Shown here: positions 54,253-63,600 of the stretch, one piece after another
Numbering within the stretch: the stretch's first letter is position 1
Layout: each line of letters begins with the position of its first letter
Assembly (NCBI RefSeq): GCF_044326205.1
Contig: NZ_JBIRCY010000028.1
Location: 1-64,000, forward strand
Length of the DNA: 64,000 nt
Source: Kumtagia sp044326205
GTDB taxonomy: Bacteria; Pseudomonadota; Alphaproteobacteria; Rhizobiales; Rhizobiaceae
Direction of reading: 5' to 3'
Translations under genes and position numbers: made by a program
Notes under the pieces: model-generated
The model's input: only the letters and a program-made list of their open reading frames with translations
What the model was told of the DNA's origin: nothing
Databases searched by the model: none

Positions 54253-55229
54253 GCCAGCGCCTCCAGCGGCGCGCGCCAGCAGGCGACGGCCTGGCCGCCC
54301 GGCAATGTCGCCAGAAGCGGCTCCTCGGCCTCGCAGCGCTCGACCGAGAACGGGCAGCGCGGCGAGAACCGGCATCCCGGCATAGGGTCGGCGGGGGAGG
54401 GGACGCGGCCGAGGATCGGCGTCAGCCGGCCGCGCTTCTCAGGTGACGGAAGCGCGCCGAGCAGGCCGATCGTGTAGGGATGCTCCGGCACCTCGAACAC
54501 GTCGCCGACCGCGCCGTTCTCGACGATCCTGCCGGCATACATGACGGCGACCTCGTCGGCGATCTCCGCCACGACGCCGAGATCGTGGGTGATCATCAGC
54601 ATCGCAGTGCCGGTCTCGGCCTGCAGGTCGGCGAGCAGGTCGAGGATTTCGGCCTGCACCGTCACGTCCAGCGCGGTGGTCGGCTCGTCGGCGATGAGCA
54701 GCGCCGGCGAGCAGGCCAAGGCCAGCGCGATCATCACCCGCTGCCGCATGCCGCCCGAGAACATGAAGGGATAGTCGTCGGCGCGCTGGGCAGAACGCGG
54801 GGGGCGGAACCGCAAAAGCAACTCCACAGTGCGGCTCTTCGCCTGTCGCCGGTTCATGCCGAGATGGATGCGCAGCACCTCTGCGATCTGCTCTCCCGCC
54901 GTCATCGTCGGATTGAGCGAACTCATCGGCTCCTGGAAGATCATGCCGATCCTGCGGCCACGGATTTTTCGCAGCCGCCGTTCGCCGATCGTGGCGAGGT
55001 CCTGCCCGTCGAAGCGCACCGCGCCGGAGGCGACGCGGGCGTTGCGCGGCAGCAGCCCGAGCAGCGCCATCGCCGTGATGCTCTTGCCGCAGCCGGATTC
55101 GCCGACGAGGCAGAGCGTCTTGCCGGGGCGGATGGAAAAGTCGATGCCGCGAACCACGTCGACACCCTCGCCGTCCAGGTCGAAGCGAACCGAAAGGCCC
55201 TCGACGGACAGGAGCGGCGCGGCGGTCAT
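54249..55229 (-). CDS. Peptide ABC transporter ATP-binding protein (DppD-like)
   Basis: A 326-residue ATPase. Walker A LVGESGCGKSITAMALLG, signature FSGGMRQRVMIALALA, Walker B LLIADEPTTALD, and a C-terminal CRFSPRCPFSVERC cysteine motif. It starts 18 bases after the gamma-glutamyltransferase stop. Confidence 0.94.
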   Translation of the reverse strand: MTAAPLLSVEGLSVRFDLDGEGVDVVRGIDFSIRPGKTLCLVGESGCGKSITAMALLGLLPRNARVASGAVRFDGQDLATIGERRLRKIRGRRIGMIFQEPMSSLNPTMTAGEQIAEVLRIHLGMNRRQAKSRTVELLLRFRPPRSAQRADDYPFMFSGGMRQRVMIALALACSPALLIADEPTTALDVTVQAEILDLLADLQAETGTAMLMITHDLGVVAEIADEVAVMYAGRIVENGAVGDVFEVPEHPYTIGLLGALPSPEKRGRLTPILGRVPSPADPMPGCRFSPRCPFSVERCEAEEPLLATLPGGQAVACWRAPLEALA

Positions 55230-55247
55230 CTTAGAAAACCCCTCCCG

Positions 55248-56825
55248 TCATAGCGCCAGCGCGATCCCGTCCTTGCGCGGGTCCGACCCGCCGGACAGAA
55301 CGCCGGTGTCCCAGTCGATCCAGACGCCATGCGCGCCGCCGACGGCGCGCATGGCGGGTGCGACGTCATATCCCGCCGCGGCAAGCGCCTCCTGCTGCAC
55401 AAGCAGGGCTGGCTCCAGTTGCAGTCTGCCATCGACCAGAAAACTGCGGGGCCGGTCGATAACGTCCTGGATGTCGAGCCCGTGGTCGACGAGCCCGGTG
55501 ATCATCTGCGCATGGCCGATCGGCTGGTATTGCCCGCCGGTGACGCCGAAGGCCAGCACCGGCCGGCCGTTTTGCGAGACCATGCCGGGGATGATGGTGT
55601 GCAGCGGCCGCTTGTTCGGCGCCAGCGCGTTTGGATGGTCGGCGAGGGCGGAAAAGCCGGAGCCGCGATTGTGGAAGATAACGCCGGTATCCGGGTCACG
55701 CAAGCCGGAGCCGAACCCCTCGAACAGCGAACTGATCAGCGAGATCGCATTGCGGTCCTTGTCGACGACCGAGACATAGGCGGTGTCGCCGCGCGCCCTC
55801 GGAGCCTTCGCCTCGTCGGCGCGCGCGGTCCGCGCCTCGGCGGCCAGCCATCCCGCCTCGCTCTTGTCGAGGAAGACTTCGAGCGCCACCGGCCCGAACT
55901 CCGGATCGGCGACCAGCCGGTTGCGCTCGCGAAAGGCGACCCGCGCCGCGTCGGCCAGCTTGCGATGGCGCTCAAAACCGTCGAACTCGCCGGCATCGCC
56001 GCCAAATGCCTCGAGCAAGTTGAGCATCAGCAGCGCCGTCGCGCCCTGTCCGTTGGGCGGTATCTGCCAGACGTCGTGGCCATTGTAGGTCGTGGAGATC
56101 GGCTCCACCCAGGCGCCGCGATGCGCCGCGAAATCCGTCGCCGAATGGAAACCGCCATTATCGGCGAGGAAGCGCGCCATCGTTTCCGCGACCTCACCCC
56201 GGTAGAACGCATCGCGGCCACCGCCGGCAATCCGGCGCAAGGTCGCGGCCAGTTGCGGAAACCGTATGACATCGCCGACGGCGGGCGCTTCGTAGTTGCG
56301 CAGCAGGACGTTGCGCGCGCCCGGCGTGCGCGCCAGCTTGCCGGCGGCGAACGCCCATTCCTCGGCGACGCGCGGGTGGACAGGAAAGCCGCGCTCGGCA
56401 TAGCCGATCGCCGGCTCAATCACCTGTTCCAGCGGCCATGTCCCATATCGGCTAAGCAGTTGCGCCATCCCGTCGACCATGCCGGGGATGGTCACAGAGT
56501 GCACGCTGGTCTCCGCCAGCGGCGCGCCGCCCTCGGCTCGTGCGCGAGCCGGATCCAACCCAGCCGGCGTCCTGCCGCTGCCGTTAAAACCCACCGGGCG
56601 ATCGGCACCGGCCGGAAAATACAGCGCGAAACAGTCGCCGCCGATGCCGGTCGACTGCGGCTCGACCACCGAAAGCACGAAAGTCGCCGTCACGGCGGCG
56701 TCGACCGCGTTGCCGCCCTCGGTCAGCACCCGCAGCGCAGCACCACTCGCCAGCGCATGCGAGGATGCGACGGCCGCAGTCAGCCCTGTGGCGGACGACC
56801 GGCCCGGCCGGAAGAAATCACGCAT
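55248..56825 (-). CDS. Gamma-glutamyltransferase family protein
   Basis: A 525-residue Ntn-hydrolase of the GGT family. The catalytic Thr starts the small-subunit segment in ARGDTAYVSVVDKDRNAISL; other family motifs are LTEGGNAVDAAVTATFVLSV, GIGGDCFALYF and NRGSGFS. No clear signal peptide, so it is probably cytoplasmic, unlike E. coli Ggt. First gene of the peptide-import operon. Confidence 0.92.
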   Translation of the reverse strand: MRDFFRPGRSSATGLTAAVASSHALASGAALRVLTEGGNAVDAAVTATFVLSVVEPQSTGIGGDCFALYFPAGADRPVGFNGSGRTPAGLDPARARAEGGAPLAETSVHSVTIPGMVDGMAQLLSRYGTWPLEQVIEPAIGYAERGFPVHPRVAEEWAFAAGKLARTPGARNVLLRNYEAPAVGDVIRFPQLAATLRRIAGGGRDAFYRGEVAETMARFLADNGGFHSATDFAAHRGAWVEPISTTYNGHDVWQIPPNGQGATALLMLNLLEAFGGDAGEFDGFERHRKLADAARVAFRERNRLVADPEFGPVALEVFLDKSEAGWLAAEARTARADEAKAPRARGDTAYVSVVDKDRNAISLISSLFEGFGSGLRDPDTGVIFHNRGSGFSALADHPNALAPNKRPLHTIIPGMVSQNGRPVLAFGVTGGQYQPIGHAQMITGLVDHGLDIQDVIDRPRSFLVDGRLQLEPALLVQQEALAAAGYDVAPAMRAVGGAHGVWIDWDTGVLSGGSDPRKDGIALAL

Positions 56826-56867
56826 CGGCGCTTCCCGGTCTCACCCGCGTTCGTCCGCGACGACGTA

Positions 56868-57779
56868 TCATGCCGCCGCCCGCTCGATCACGTCGAAGCC
56901 GGCCGCCCGCGCCGTCGCCGCCAGCGAGCGGTAGCCCATCGTCGCATAGGTCAGCGGATGCGCCTTTGCCGGGTCCTGTTCGGCCTCGACCACGAACCAG
57001 CCGTCATAGCCGCGCTCGGCCAGTGGTTTCAGCAGCGACAGGAAATCCACAAAACCGTCGCCGGGCACGGTAAAAATGCCTTCCATCACCGCGCCCATGA
57101 AACTCATGTCGTCGCGCCGCGCCTTTTCCAGCACCGGCCGGCGCACGTCCTTGCAGTGGAAATGCACGACGCGGTCGATATGCCGTCTTAGAAGCGACGC
57201 CGGGTCACCGCCGGAAAACAGGCAATGCCCCGTGTCGAACAGGAGGCCGACCGCCTCGCCGGTCGCGCCCATGAATTTGCCGATCTCGGCGTCGGTCTCG
57301 ACGATGGTGCCCATGTGATGATGGAAGGCCATGCCGACGCCGAAATCCGCCATGCGTTCGGCCAGCGCCGTGACTTTCCGGCCATAGGCTGGCCATTCGT
57401 CGTCGGCGAGTTTTGGACGCTGCGAGATCGGCGCGAAAATGCCGTCATGCCGGCCGCGCGACGTATCGGCGTAAACGACCAGTTTTGCGCCGAGGTCGCG
57501 CAGGAGCGTCAGATGCGGCCGGATCGCCTCGAATTCCTCCTCGACCGTGCGATCGAGGATACGCCCGTCATACCAGCCGGACACCAGTTCGAGGCCATGG
57601 GCAGCCAGTATAGGTCCGAGCGTCTCCGCCTGGCGCGGGAATTTTCCGCCCAGCTCGGTGCCGCGGTAGCCGGCCTGCGCGGTTTCCGAAAGACAGGTTT
57701 CCAGCGGCGTGTCGCCGCCGAGTTCCGGCACGTCGTCATTCGTCCAGGTGATGGGATTGATGCCGATCCTGACGCTCAT
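56868..57779 (-). CDS. iolE: Inosose dehydratase (IolE-like TIM-barrel protein)
   Basis: A 303-residue xylose-isomerase-like TIM barrel. The start MSVRIGINPITWTNDDVPEL and the segments AFHHHMGTIVETDAEIGKF, LLFDTGHCLFSGGDP and WFVVEAEQDPAKA match IolE, which dehydrates 2-keto-myo-inositol. No other iol gene is present. The ATG overlaps (ATGA) the end of a short upstream frame that I could not identify. Alternative: a related sugar-keto epimerase or isomerase. Confidence 0.88.
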   Translation of the reverse strand: MSVRIGINPITWTNDDVPELGGDTPLETCLSETAQAGYRGTELGGKFPRQAETLGPILAAHGLELVSGWYDGRILDRTVEEEFEAIRPHLTLLRDLGAKLVVYADTSRGRHDGIFAPISQRPKLADDEWPAYGRKVTALAERMADFGVGMAFHHHMGTIVETDAEIGKFMGATGEAVGLLFDTGHCLFSGGDPASLLRRHIDRVVHFHCKDVRRPVLEKARRDDMSFMGAVMEGIFTVPGDGFVDFLSLLKPLAERGYDGWFVVEAEQDPAKAHPLTYATMGYRSLAATARAAGFDVIERAAA

Positions 57780-57985
57780 GCGGCGGGTCTCTCATAGGTT
57801 TCGGGCTGCTCGAAGCGCCGGCTGTCCAGGAAGCAGAGTTGCAGCGGGCAGGACCCGTCGCTAGGTCCGGTTCGGTTTGATTTAAGGGAACCACTCTGGG
57901 TGCGTGCGCCGCGAGTGCCGGGATCGGCTTAGTTATCGAGGCACTGATAGTCGAATATTCTTCACCGGCTTTGATATCACCACCT

Positions 57986-58172
57986 CCGAGGCATGGATTC
58001 CCGACACGCTCCGTTCGCTTCGCTCACTCACGAGGTCGGGAATGACGACAGCGATAGAGCCCTTCCGCCAGTCTCCAACGTTGGCGATTGGCCAGGAATA
58101 TCAACGATGTCGTCATTCTCGACCTCGTGAGCGACCGCAGGGAGCGGAGAGTGTCGGGAATCCATTCCTCGG
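57986..58172. repeat. Large imperfect palindrome, about 68-base arms
   Basis: Left arm 57986-58053 contains ATGGATTCCCGACACGCTCC and AGGTCGGGAATGACGAC. The right arm, 58105-58172, is its inverted near copy (CGTCATTCTCGACCT, GTGTCGGGAATCCAT). The loop is about 50 bases. The sequence style is that of dispersed rhizobial intergenic palindromes. Confidence 0.8.
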
Positions 58173-58448
58173 CATTGCGGAAGCCAGAGACGGCCAATGG
58201 GATGGACAACCCCTTCGTCAACCGACGATATGTCCAGATGCGTGAACGCCATGGGCGAAGGAGAGGACAGCGACGCTTTCCCGCTCGCGCAAATGTCGCA
58301 GCCTCAAAGGCGGGACTCCGCGTCAGGACCGGCGAGGACATATGCGGCCAAGCTTTGCACCGTCGCTACAACCCTCGAAACGGCATGTTAGAGGGCCGCC
58401 GGCGAAGCGGCCGTCGGAGCAGATAGGATTGGTTTGGGGAAAAAAATT

Positions 58449-58486
58449 TCCGCATCCGCCCGCCGGCAGCGTGAAAAATGCGGAAC
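58449..58486. promoter_or_regulatory. Inverted repeat upstream of the sulfate transport operon
   Basis: TTCCGCAT (58449-58456) and ATGCGGAA (58479-58486), perfect 8-base arms with 22 bases between, about 85 bases before the sulfate-binding protein start. It could be a hairpin or an operator of the sulfur regulator. Confidence 0.35.
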
Positions 58487-58570
58487 GAATTCCAAGTTTG
58501 GGGATTTTGCTACGCCCCTAATCTCTACCCAACAGATAGAGTAAGTTCGTTATCGAAACGGAGGCACCAC

Positions 58571-59605
58571 ATGACCCTCAATCGCAGATCCATTCTTCTG
58601 TCGGCGCTTATCGCGGGTTCGGTCCAGTTCGGTGGGCTCGGCTTCGCCTTCGCGGACACCACTCTCCTCAACGTCTCGTACGATCCGACGCGCGAGCTCT
58701 ACAAGGAATACAACGCCGCCTTCGCGGCCCACTGGCAGAAGGAGACCGGCGAGACCGTCACCATCCAGACCTCGCATGGCGGTTCCGGCAAGCAGGCCCG
58801 CGCGGTGATCGACGGCCTTGATGCCGACGTCGTCACGCTGGCGCTGGAAAGCGACATCAACGCCATCGTCAAGAACGGCGGCAAGATCAGTGCCGACTGG
58901 CGCGGCAAGTTCGAGCACAACTCCTCGCCTTACACATCGACCATCGTCTTTCTGGTGCGCAAGGGCAATCCGAAGGGCATCAAGGACTGGGGCGACCTGG
59001 TCAAGGACGGCGTCGAGGTCATCACGCCCAACCCGAAGACTTCAGGCGGCGCCCGCTGGAATTATCTGGCGGCCTGGGCCTGGGCCAACAAGGAATATGG
59101 CGGCGACGAGGCCAAGGTGAAGGAATATGTGGGTGAACTCTACCGGCATGTGCCGGTGCTGGACACCGGTGCGCGCGGCTCGACGACGACCTTCGCGCAG
59201 CGCCAGCTTGGCGACGTGCTGCTTGCTTGGGAGAACGAGGCGTTCCTGGTCGGCAAGGAATTCGGCGCCGACCAGTTCGAGACCGTGATCCCGCCGCAGT
59301 CGATCCTGGCCGAGCCGCCGGTTGCGGTAGTCGACGCCAATGTCGACGCCAAGGGAACGCGCAAGGTTGCGGAGGCCTATCTCCAGTATCTCTATTCGGA
59401 GGAAGGTCAGCAGATCGCTGCGCGCAACTTCTACCGTCCGTCCAAGCCCGAGTTGGTTCCGGCTGCCGAGCTGGAGCGTTTCCCGAAAATCAACCTGGTG
59501 ACGATCGACGACCCGCAGTTCGGCGGCTGGGCCAAGGCGCAGCCCTATCACTTCGGTGACGGCGGCATCTTCGACCAGATCTACAAGCCCGCGTCTTCGA
59601 ACTGA
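58571..59605 (+). CDS. Sulfate/thiosulfate ABC transporter substrate-binding protein
   Basis: A 344-residue periplasmic binding protein (Sbp/CysP family). A signal peptide (about 1-28, ending GFAFA) is followed by LNVSYDPTRELYKEYNAAFA, QTSHGGSGKQARAVIDGLDA and GARWNYLAAWAWA, the anion-binding signature regions. GGAGG 6 bases before ATG 58571 fixes the start. First gene of the four-gene operon; its stop overlaps the next ATG by one base. Confidence 0.95.
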   Translation: MTLNRRSILLSALIAGSVQFGGLGFAFADTTLLNVSYDPTRELYKEYNAAFAAHWQKETGETVTIQTSHGGSGKQARAVIDGLDADVVTLALESDINAIVKNGGKISADWRGKFEHNSSPYTSTIVFLVRKGNPKGIKDWGDLVKDGVEVITPNPKTSGGARWNYLAAWAWANKEYGGDEAKVKEYVGELYRHVPVLDTGARGSTTTFAQRQLGDVLLAWENEAFLVGKEFGADQFETVIPPQSILAEPPVAVVDANVDAKGTRKVAEAYLQYLYSEEGQQIAARNFYRPSKPELVPAAELERFPKINLVTIDDPQFGGWAKAQPYHFGDGGIFDQIYKPASSN

Positions 59606-60468
59606 TGGCGACGGCCGCCGCTTCAAGCGTCGGTTGGAGTTTCCGCAGGCCGAGCGTCATCCCGGGTTTCGGGCTGACGCTCGGCTTTACGGTTACCTAC
59701 CTGACGCTGATCGTCCTCATCCCGCTTGCCGGTGTGGTGTGGCGCACCACCGAGCTTGGTTGGGCCGGGTTCTGGGCAATCGCCATGGATGGGCGCACGT
59801 TGAACGCACTCCGGATTTCGTTCGGCACGGCGCTGATTGCCGCGCTGGTCAACGTCGTCTTCGGCGTGGTCATCGCCTGGGTGCTGGTGCGCTATCGTTT
59901 TCCGGGCCGCCGGATCGTCGACGCGGTGGTGGACCTTCCCTTTGCATTGCCGACGGCGGTGGCGGGCATCGCGCTGGCCGCCATCTACGCGCCGAACGGC
60001 TGGATTGGCCAGTTGCTCGCACCGCTCGGCATCAAGGTGGCGTTCACGCCGCTCGGCATCGTCGTGGCGCTGATCTTCATCGGCCTGCCTTTCGTCGTGC
60101 GCACAGTGCAGCCGGTGATGGAGGAGATCGACAAGGAGGTCGAGGAAGTGGCCGCCACGCTCGGCGCCACGCGCTTCCAGACGATCACGCGGGTGATCTT
60201 GCCTGGTCTCGCGCCGGCGGTGCTGACCGGCTTCGCGCTGGCCTTCGCGCGCGCCGTCGGCGAATACGGCTCGGTGATCTTCATCGCCGGCAACATCCCC
60301 TATGTCTCGGAAATCGCGCCGCTGCTGATCATCATCCGGCTGGAGGAATTCCACTATGCCGGGGCGACGGCGATCGCGGCGATGATGCTGGTCATCTCCT
60401 TCCTCATGCTGTTCGTCATCAATCTCATCCAGGCCTGGAGCCGCAAGAGGTACGGTCATGGCGGTTGA
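59605..60468 (+). CDS. cysT: Sulfate ABC transporter permease subunit CysT
   Basis: A 287-residue six-helix permease. Typical CysT segments are LPFALPTAVAGIALAAIYAP and EEVAATLGATRFQTITRVIL (EAA loop), and ARAVGEYGSVIFIAGNIPYV. It partners with CysW; overlaps its gene by 11 bases. Confidence 0.95.
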   Translation: MATAAASSVGWSFRRPSVIPGFGLTLGFTVTYLTLIVLIPLAGVVWRTTELGWAGFWAIAMDGRTLNALRISFGTALIAALVNVVFGVVIAWVLVRYRFPGRRIVDAVVDLPFALPTAVAGIALAAIYAPNGWIGQLLAPLGIKVAFTPLGIVVALIFIGLPFVVRTVQPVMEEIDKEVEEVAATLGATRFQTITRVILPGLAPAVLTGFALAFARAVGEYGSVIFIAGNIPYVSEIAPLLIIIRLEEFHYAGATAIAAMMLVISFLMLFVINLIQAWSRKRYGHGG

Positions 60469-61369
60469 AGCAGTCAGCGGACCTTTGCCGAACCGCTCGC
60501 GGGCTGGTACGCTGGCAACGGTGAGCAAGCCGGTGCGAGCGACGACGGAATCGACCGCCACCAAGGCGGTGCTGATCGGCGTCGCGCTGATTTTCATGGC
60601 GCTTTTCCTGATCCTGCCGCTGGTGTCGGTGTTCTTCGAGGCGTTCCGCAAGGGCGCCGGCGAGTTCCTTTTTTCGCTGAACGACCCGGACACGCTGTCG
60701 GCAATACGGCTGACGCTGCTGGTCGCCGCAATTGCCGTGCCCTGCAACCTTATCTTCGGTGTGGCGGCGGCCTGGGCCATCGCCAAATTCGAGTTCAAGG
60801 GCAAGGCGTTCCTGACCACGCTGATCGACCTGCCTTTCTCGGTGTCGCCGGTGATTTCCGGCCTGGTCTATGTGCTGCTGTTCGGTGCCGGCAGTTTTCT
60901 CGGACCCTGGCTGAAGTCGCACGGAATAGAAATTTTGTTCGCGGTTCCGGGCATCGTGCTCGCCACCATCTTCGTCACCTTTCCCTTTGTGGCGCGTGAA
61001 CTGATCCCGCTGATGCAGGACCAGGGCTCGGGCGACGAGGAGGCGGCGATCTCGCTCGGCGCGAATGGCTGGCAGACATTTTGGTATGTGACGCTGCCCA
61101 ACATCAAATGGGGCCTGCTCTATGGCGTGCTGCTCTGCAACGCCCGCGCCATGGGTGAATTCGGCGCGGTCTCGGTGGTGTCCGGCCACATACGCGGCCT
61201 GACCAACACCATGCCGCTGCATGTCGAGATTTTGTACAATGAATACAACTTCGTGGCGGCTTTCTCGGTCTCGACCTTGCTGGCGGCGCTTGCGCTGGTG
61301 ACGCTGGTGCTTAAATCCATCCTTGAATTCCGCTACGGCGACGAGATCGCCGCGGTCGCCAAGCATTAG
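60458..61369 (+). CDS. cysW: Sulfate ABC transporter permease subunit CysW
   Basis: A 303-residue six-helix permease. Segments LPFSVSPVISGLVYVLLFGA, EEAAISLGANGWQTFWYVTL and ARAMGEFGAVSVVSGHIRGL are characteristic of CysW. The N-terminal 40 residues are hydrophilic and slightly longer than usual. Confidence 0.95.
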   Translation: MAVEAVSGPLPNRSRAGTLATVSKPVRATTESTATKAVLIGVALIFMALFLILPLVSVFFEAFRKGAGEFLFSLNDPDTLSAIRLTLLVAAIAVPCNLIFGVAAAWAIAKFEFKGKAFLTTLIDLPFSVSPVISGLVYVLLFGAGSFLGPWLKSHGIEILFAVPGIVLATIFVTFPFVARELIPLMQDQGSGDEEAAISLGANGWQTFWYVTLPNIKWGLLYGVLLCNARAMGEFGAVSVVSGHIRGLTNTMPLHVEILYNEYNFVAAFSVSTLLAALALVTLVLKSILEFRYGDEIAAVAKH

Positions 61370-61384
61370 AACCGGGAGTATTCG

Positions 61385-62497
61385 TTGGACGTTTCAATCC
61401 GCCATGTCCGAAAGGAATTCGACCGGTTCCCGGCGCTGCGCGACGTTTCGCTCGACATCCGCTCGGGCGAGCTGATCGCGCTGCTCGGTCCGTCCGGTTC
61501 GGGCAAGACGACTTTGCTCAGGCTGATCGCCGGGCTGGAGCGGCCGACCGAAGGCGCAATCTTCTTCGGCGACGAGGACGCCTCCCACAAGAGCGTCCAG
61601 GAGCGCAATGTCGGCTTCGTGTTCCAGCATTACGCGCTGTTCCGCTACATGACGGTCGCCGACAATATCGGCTTTGGCCTCAAGGTCCGGCCGGGCGCCT
61701 CGCGGCCGCCCAAGGCCGAAATCCGCCGCCGCGCTTCCGAGCTGCTCGACCTCGTCCAGCTTTCCGGGCTTGAGAAGCGTTATCCCAATCAGCTTTCCGG
61801 CGGCCAGCGCCAGCGCGTGGCGCTGGCCCGCGCGCTGGCCATCGAACCGAAAGTGCTGCTGCTGGACGAGCCGTTCGGCGCGCTCGACGCGCAGGTTCGG
61901 CGCGAGTTGCGCCGCTGGCTGCGCGAGATCCACGACACGACCGGCCACACCACCGTCTTCGTCACCCACGACCAGGAGGAGGCGCTGGAACTCGCCGACC
62001 GCGTCGTGGTGATGAGCCAGGGCCGCATCGAGCAAGTCGGCACCTCCGACGAGGTCTACGACACGCCCAACTCGCCCTTCGTCTACGGCTTTATCGGTGA
62101 TTCGAGCTCCCTGCCTGTGCGGGTCGAAGCCGGCCAGCTCTGGCTGCAGGACCGGGCGCTCGGCCTGACGGCGGTGAATGTGCCCGACGGCCAGGCAACG
62201 CTGTTCTTCCGGCCGCACGAAGTGGAACTGCTGGACGGCTGTGGCGGCTGCATCGCCGGCACCGTGGCCGCGACCCGCCGGGTAGCCGGCACACGGCATG
62301 TCGAGCTTGAGATCGGCGGCGAGCGGCACCGGGTCGAGATCGAACTGCCGATCGAGCACCCCGCTGCCAACAAGAGCCGCATCGCCTTCCGGCCTCGCCG
62401 CTGGAAGGTGTTTCCGGACGGCAATGGCGAAAACCATTACGGCATCGTGCGCCATCAGCCGGAAGAGGCTCCGCCGCTGGCGCTGACCGGGAGTTGA
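61385..62497 (+). CDS. cysA: Sulfate ABC transporter ATP-binding protein CysA
   Basis: A 370-residue ATPase. Walker A LLGPSGSGKTTLLRLIAG, signature LSGGQRQRVALARALA, Walker B VLLLDEPFGALDAQ, then a C-terminal TOBE-like regulatory part (about 240-355). The start is TTG 61385 with GGGAG 7 bases upstream; no ATG or GTG fits. Completes the sulfate importer. Confidence 0.95.
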   Translation: MDVSIRHVRKEFDRFPALRDVSLDIRSGELIALLGPSGSGKTTLLRLIAGLERPTEGAIFFGDEDASHKSVQERNVGFVFQHYALFRYMTVADNIGFGLKVRPGASRPPKAEIRRRASELLDLVQLSGLEKRYPNQLSGGQRQRVALARALAIEPKVLLLDEPFGALDAQVRRELRRWLREIHDTTGHTTVFVTHDQEEALELADRVVVMSQGRIEQVGTSDEVYDTPNSPFVYGFIGDSSSLPVRVEAGQLWLQDRALGLTAVNVPDGQATLFFRPHEVELLDGCGGCIAGTVAATRRVAGTRHVELEIGGERHRVEIELPIEHPAANKSRIAFRPRRWKVFPDGNGENHYGIVRHQPEEAPPLALTGS

Positions 62498-62575
62498 TTC
62501 AAGTGCCCCGATCAGTCGTGTCTCAGTTTAAAATCTCAAGCGACACTCGCCGCAATCCGATCCGATTGGCGAAGC

Positions 62576-62905
62576 TTACTTTCGGCTGTACTTGGCCCCA
62601 AAAAGCGTAAGCACTAGAAGCGTCAGGATGGTGATCAGGGTTCCCATCCATGGCTCGCTAACGCCTGACACGCGCTGCGTCAGCACGAACACCGTAGCGA
62701 AAATACAAATTGTGCACAAAGCTACCATCAAGGCTATTAGGCCAAACAAGCGTCGAAAAGTACGGGTATCGGAATTTTGGTAAACGAGTCCAGTTTTCGA
62801 CTGAATTGAACCGGCTTTCCACGCGGACCAGAGTTCACGGACGCCATAGAACGTGGCCATGACAAGAATGATGCAAATAATGATAGTGGCCGTTGTGTCA
62901 CTCAT
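62576..62905 (-). CDS. Small membrane protein, 109 aa
   Basis: Three predicted membrane helices (about 5-22, 55-78 and 87-104) with a short hydrophilic loop between the first two and a basic end (GAKYSRK). No family recognised. GAGAAG precedes ATG 62905. The coding sequence has visibly lower GC than the neighbours and may be horizontally acquired. It is not linked to an operon. Confidence 0.6.
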   Translation of the reverse strand: MSDTTATIIICIILVMATFYGVRELWSAWKAGSIQSKTGLVYQNSDTRTFRRLFGLIALMVALCTICIFATVFVLTQRVSGVSEPWMGTLITILTLLVLTLFGAKYSRK

Positions 62906-63033
62906 TATCTTCTCGTTCGATATGAATGGCCGTCCTCCATTAAACGCTGCATAGTTGAAATGGCCGCCGAAGACGATCGCCAGTGCGCGACAATATCACG
63001 ATCCGTCTTCGCATCCTAACCGCTGGAACGGGG

Positions 63034-63597
63034 TCAGATCCGGTAGCCCTGGGTCGTGAGAACACGATCCGTCGTCTGCGCGGACAATTCATCAACCGAC
63101 TCCAAGCCATTCAAATTTATAGCGAATTCGTCGGCCTGCGGCAGTTCCAGTGCGGCGAACTGGCTGTCCACCAGGCTGGCGGGCATAAAATGGCCCTTGC
63201 GGCTGCCGACGCGTTGCCATGCCGTCTCCCGGTCGATCACGAGATGGACGAAGAGGATGTCGGGCTGGAACGATCGGAGCCGGTCGCGGTACTTGCGTTT
63301 CAGCGCAGAACAGGCCACCACGACACCGCCTCCATCGGCGATGCCCTCCGCGATCGCCGCCCCGATGGCGTCCAGCCAACCCGAGCGGTCGGCATCGGTC
63401 AGCGGCTGCCCGCTCGACATTTTTGCAATGTTTTCAGGGGGGTGCAGTCTGTCGCCCTCGACGAAGCGCCAGCCGAGGTGTCGCGCGATCGCCTCGCCGA
63501 CCGCCGTCTTGCCGCAACCAGTGACGCCCATCACGACGATCGCCGCGACGGGACCGTCCGGTCCCGTTCGACCGGGTAGGTTTTCGAAATTCCTCAT
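63034..63597 (-). CDS. gntK: Gluconokinase (GntK-type)
   Basis: A 187-residue P-loop kinase that phosphorylates gluconate to 6-phosphogluconate. P-loop VVMGVTGCGKTAVGEAIA, then WRFVEGDRLHPPENIAKMSS, GQPLTDADRSGWL and the VVACSALKRKYRDRLR segment are diagnostic. It begins 3 bases after the sugar permease, so gluconate or a related sugar acid may be that importer's substrate. Confidence 0.93.
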   Translation of the reverse strand: MRNFENLPGRTGPDGPVAAIVVMGVTGCGKTAVGEAIARHLGWRFVEGDRLHPPENIAKMSSGQPLTDADRSGWLDAIGAAIAEGIADGGGVVVACSALKRKYRDRLRSFQPDILFVHLVIDRETAWQRVGSRKGHFMPASLVDSQFAALELPQADEFAINLNGLESVDELSAQTTDRVLTTQGYRI

Positions 63598-63600
63598 CGC

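Larger units (their letters stand above)
57780..58570. other. Gene-free region of about 790 bases before the sulfate operon
   Basis: Holds a large palindrome (57986-58172) and a small inverted repeat (58449-58486). A short minus-strand frame ending at 57776 (reading CPLQLCFLDSRRFEQPETYE near its end) overlaps the iolE start and may be the tail of a lost gene. No complete gene is supported. Confidence 0.45.

Noticed and set aside
57776..57945. Possible gene ending at the iolE start
   Set aside because: Open for about 50 codons with an ATGA overlap, but it lacks a start codon and any recognisable family. Kept only as a note in the intergenic entry.
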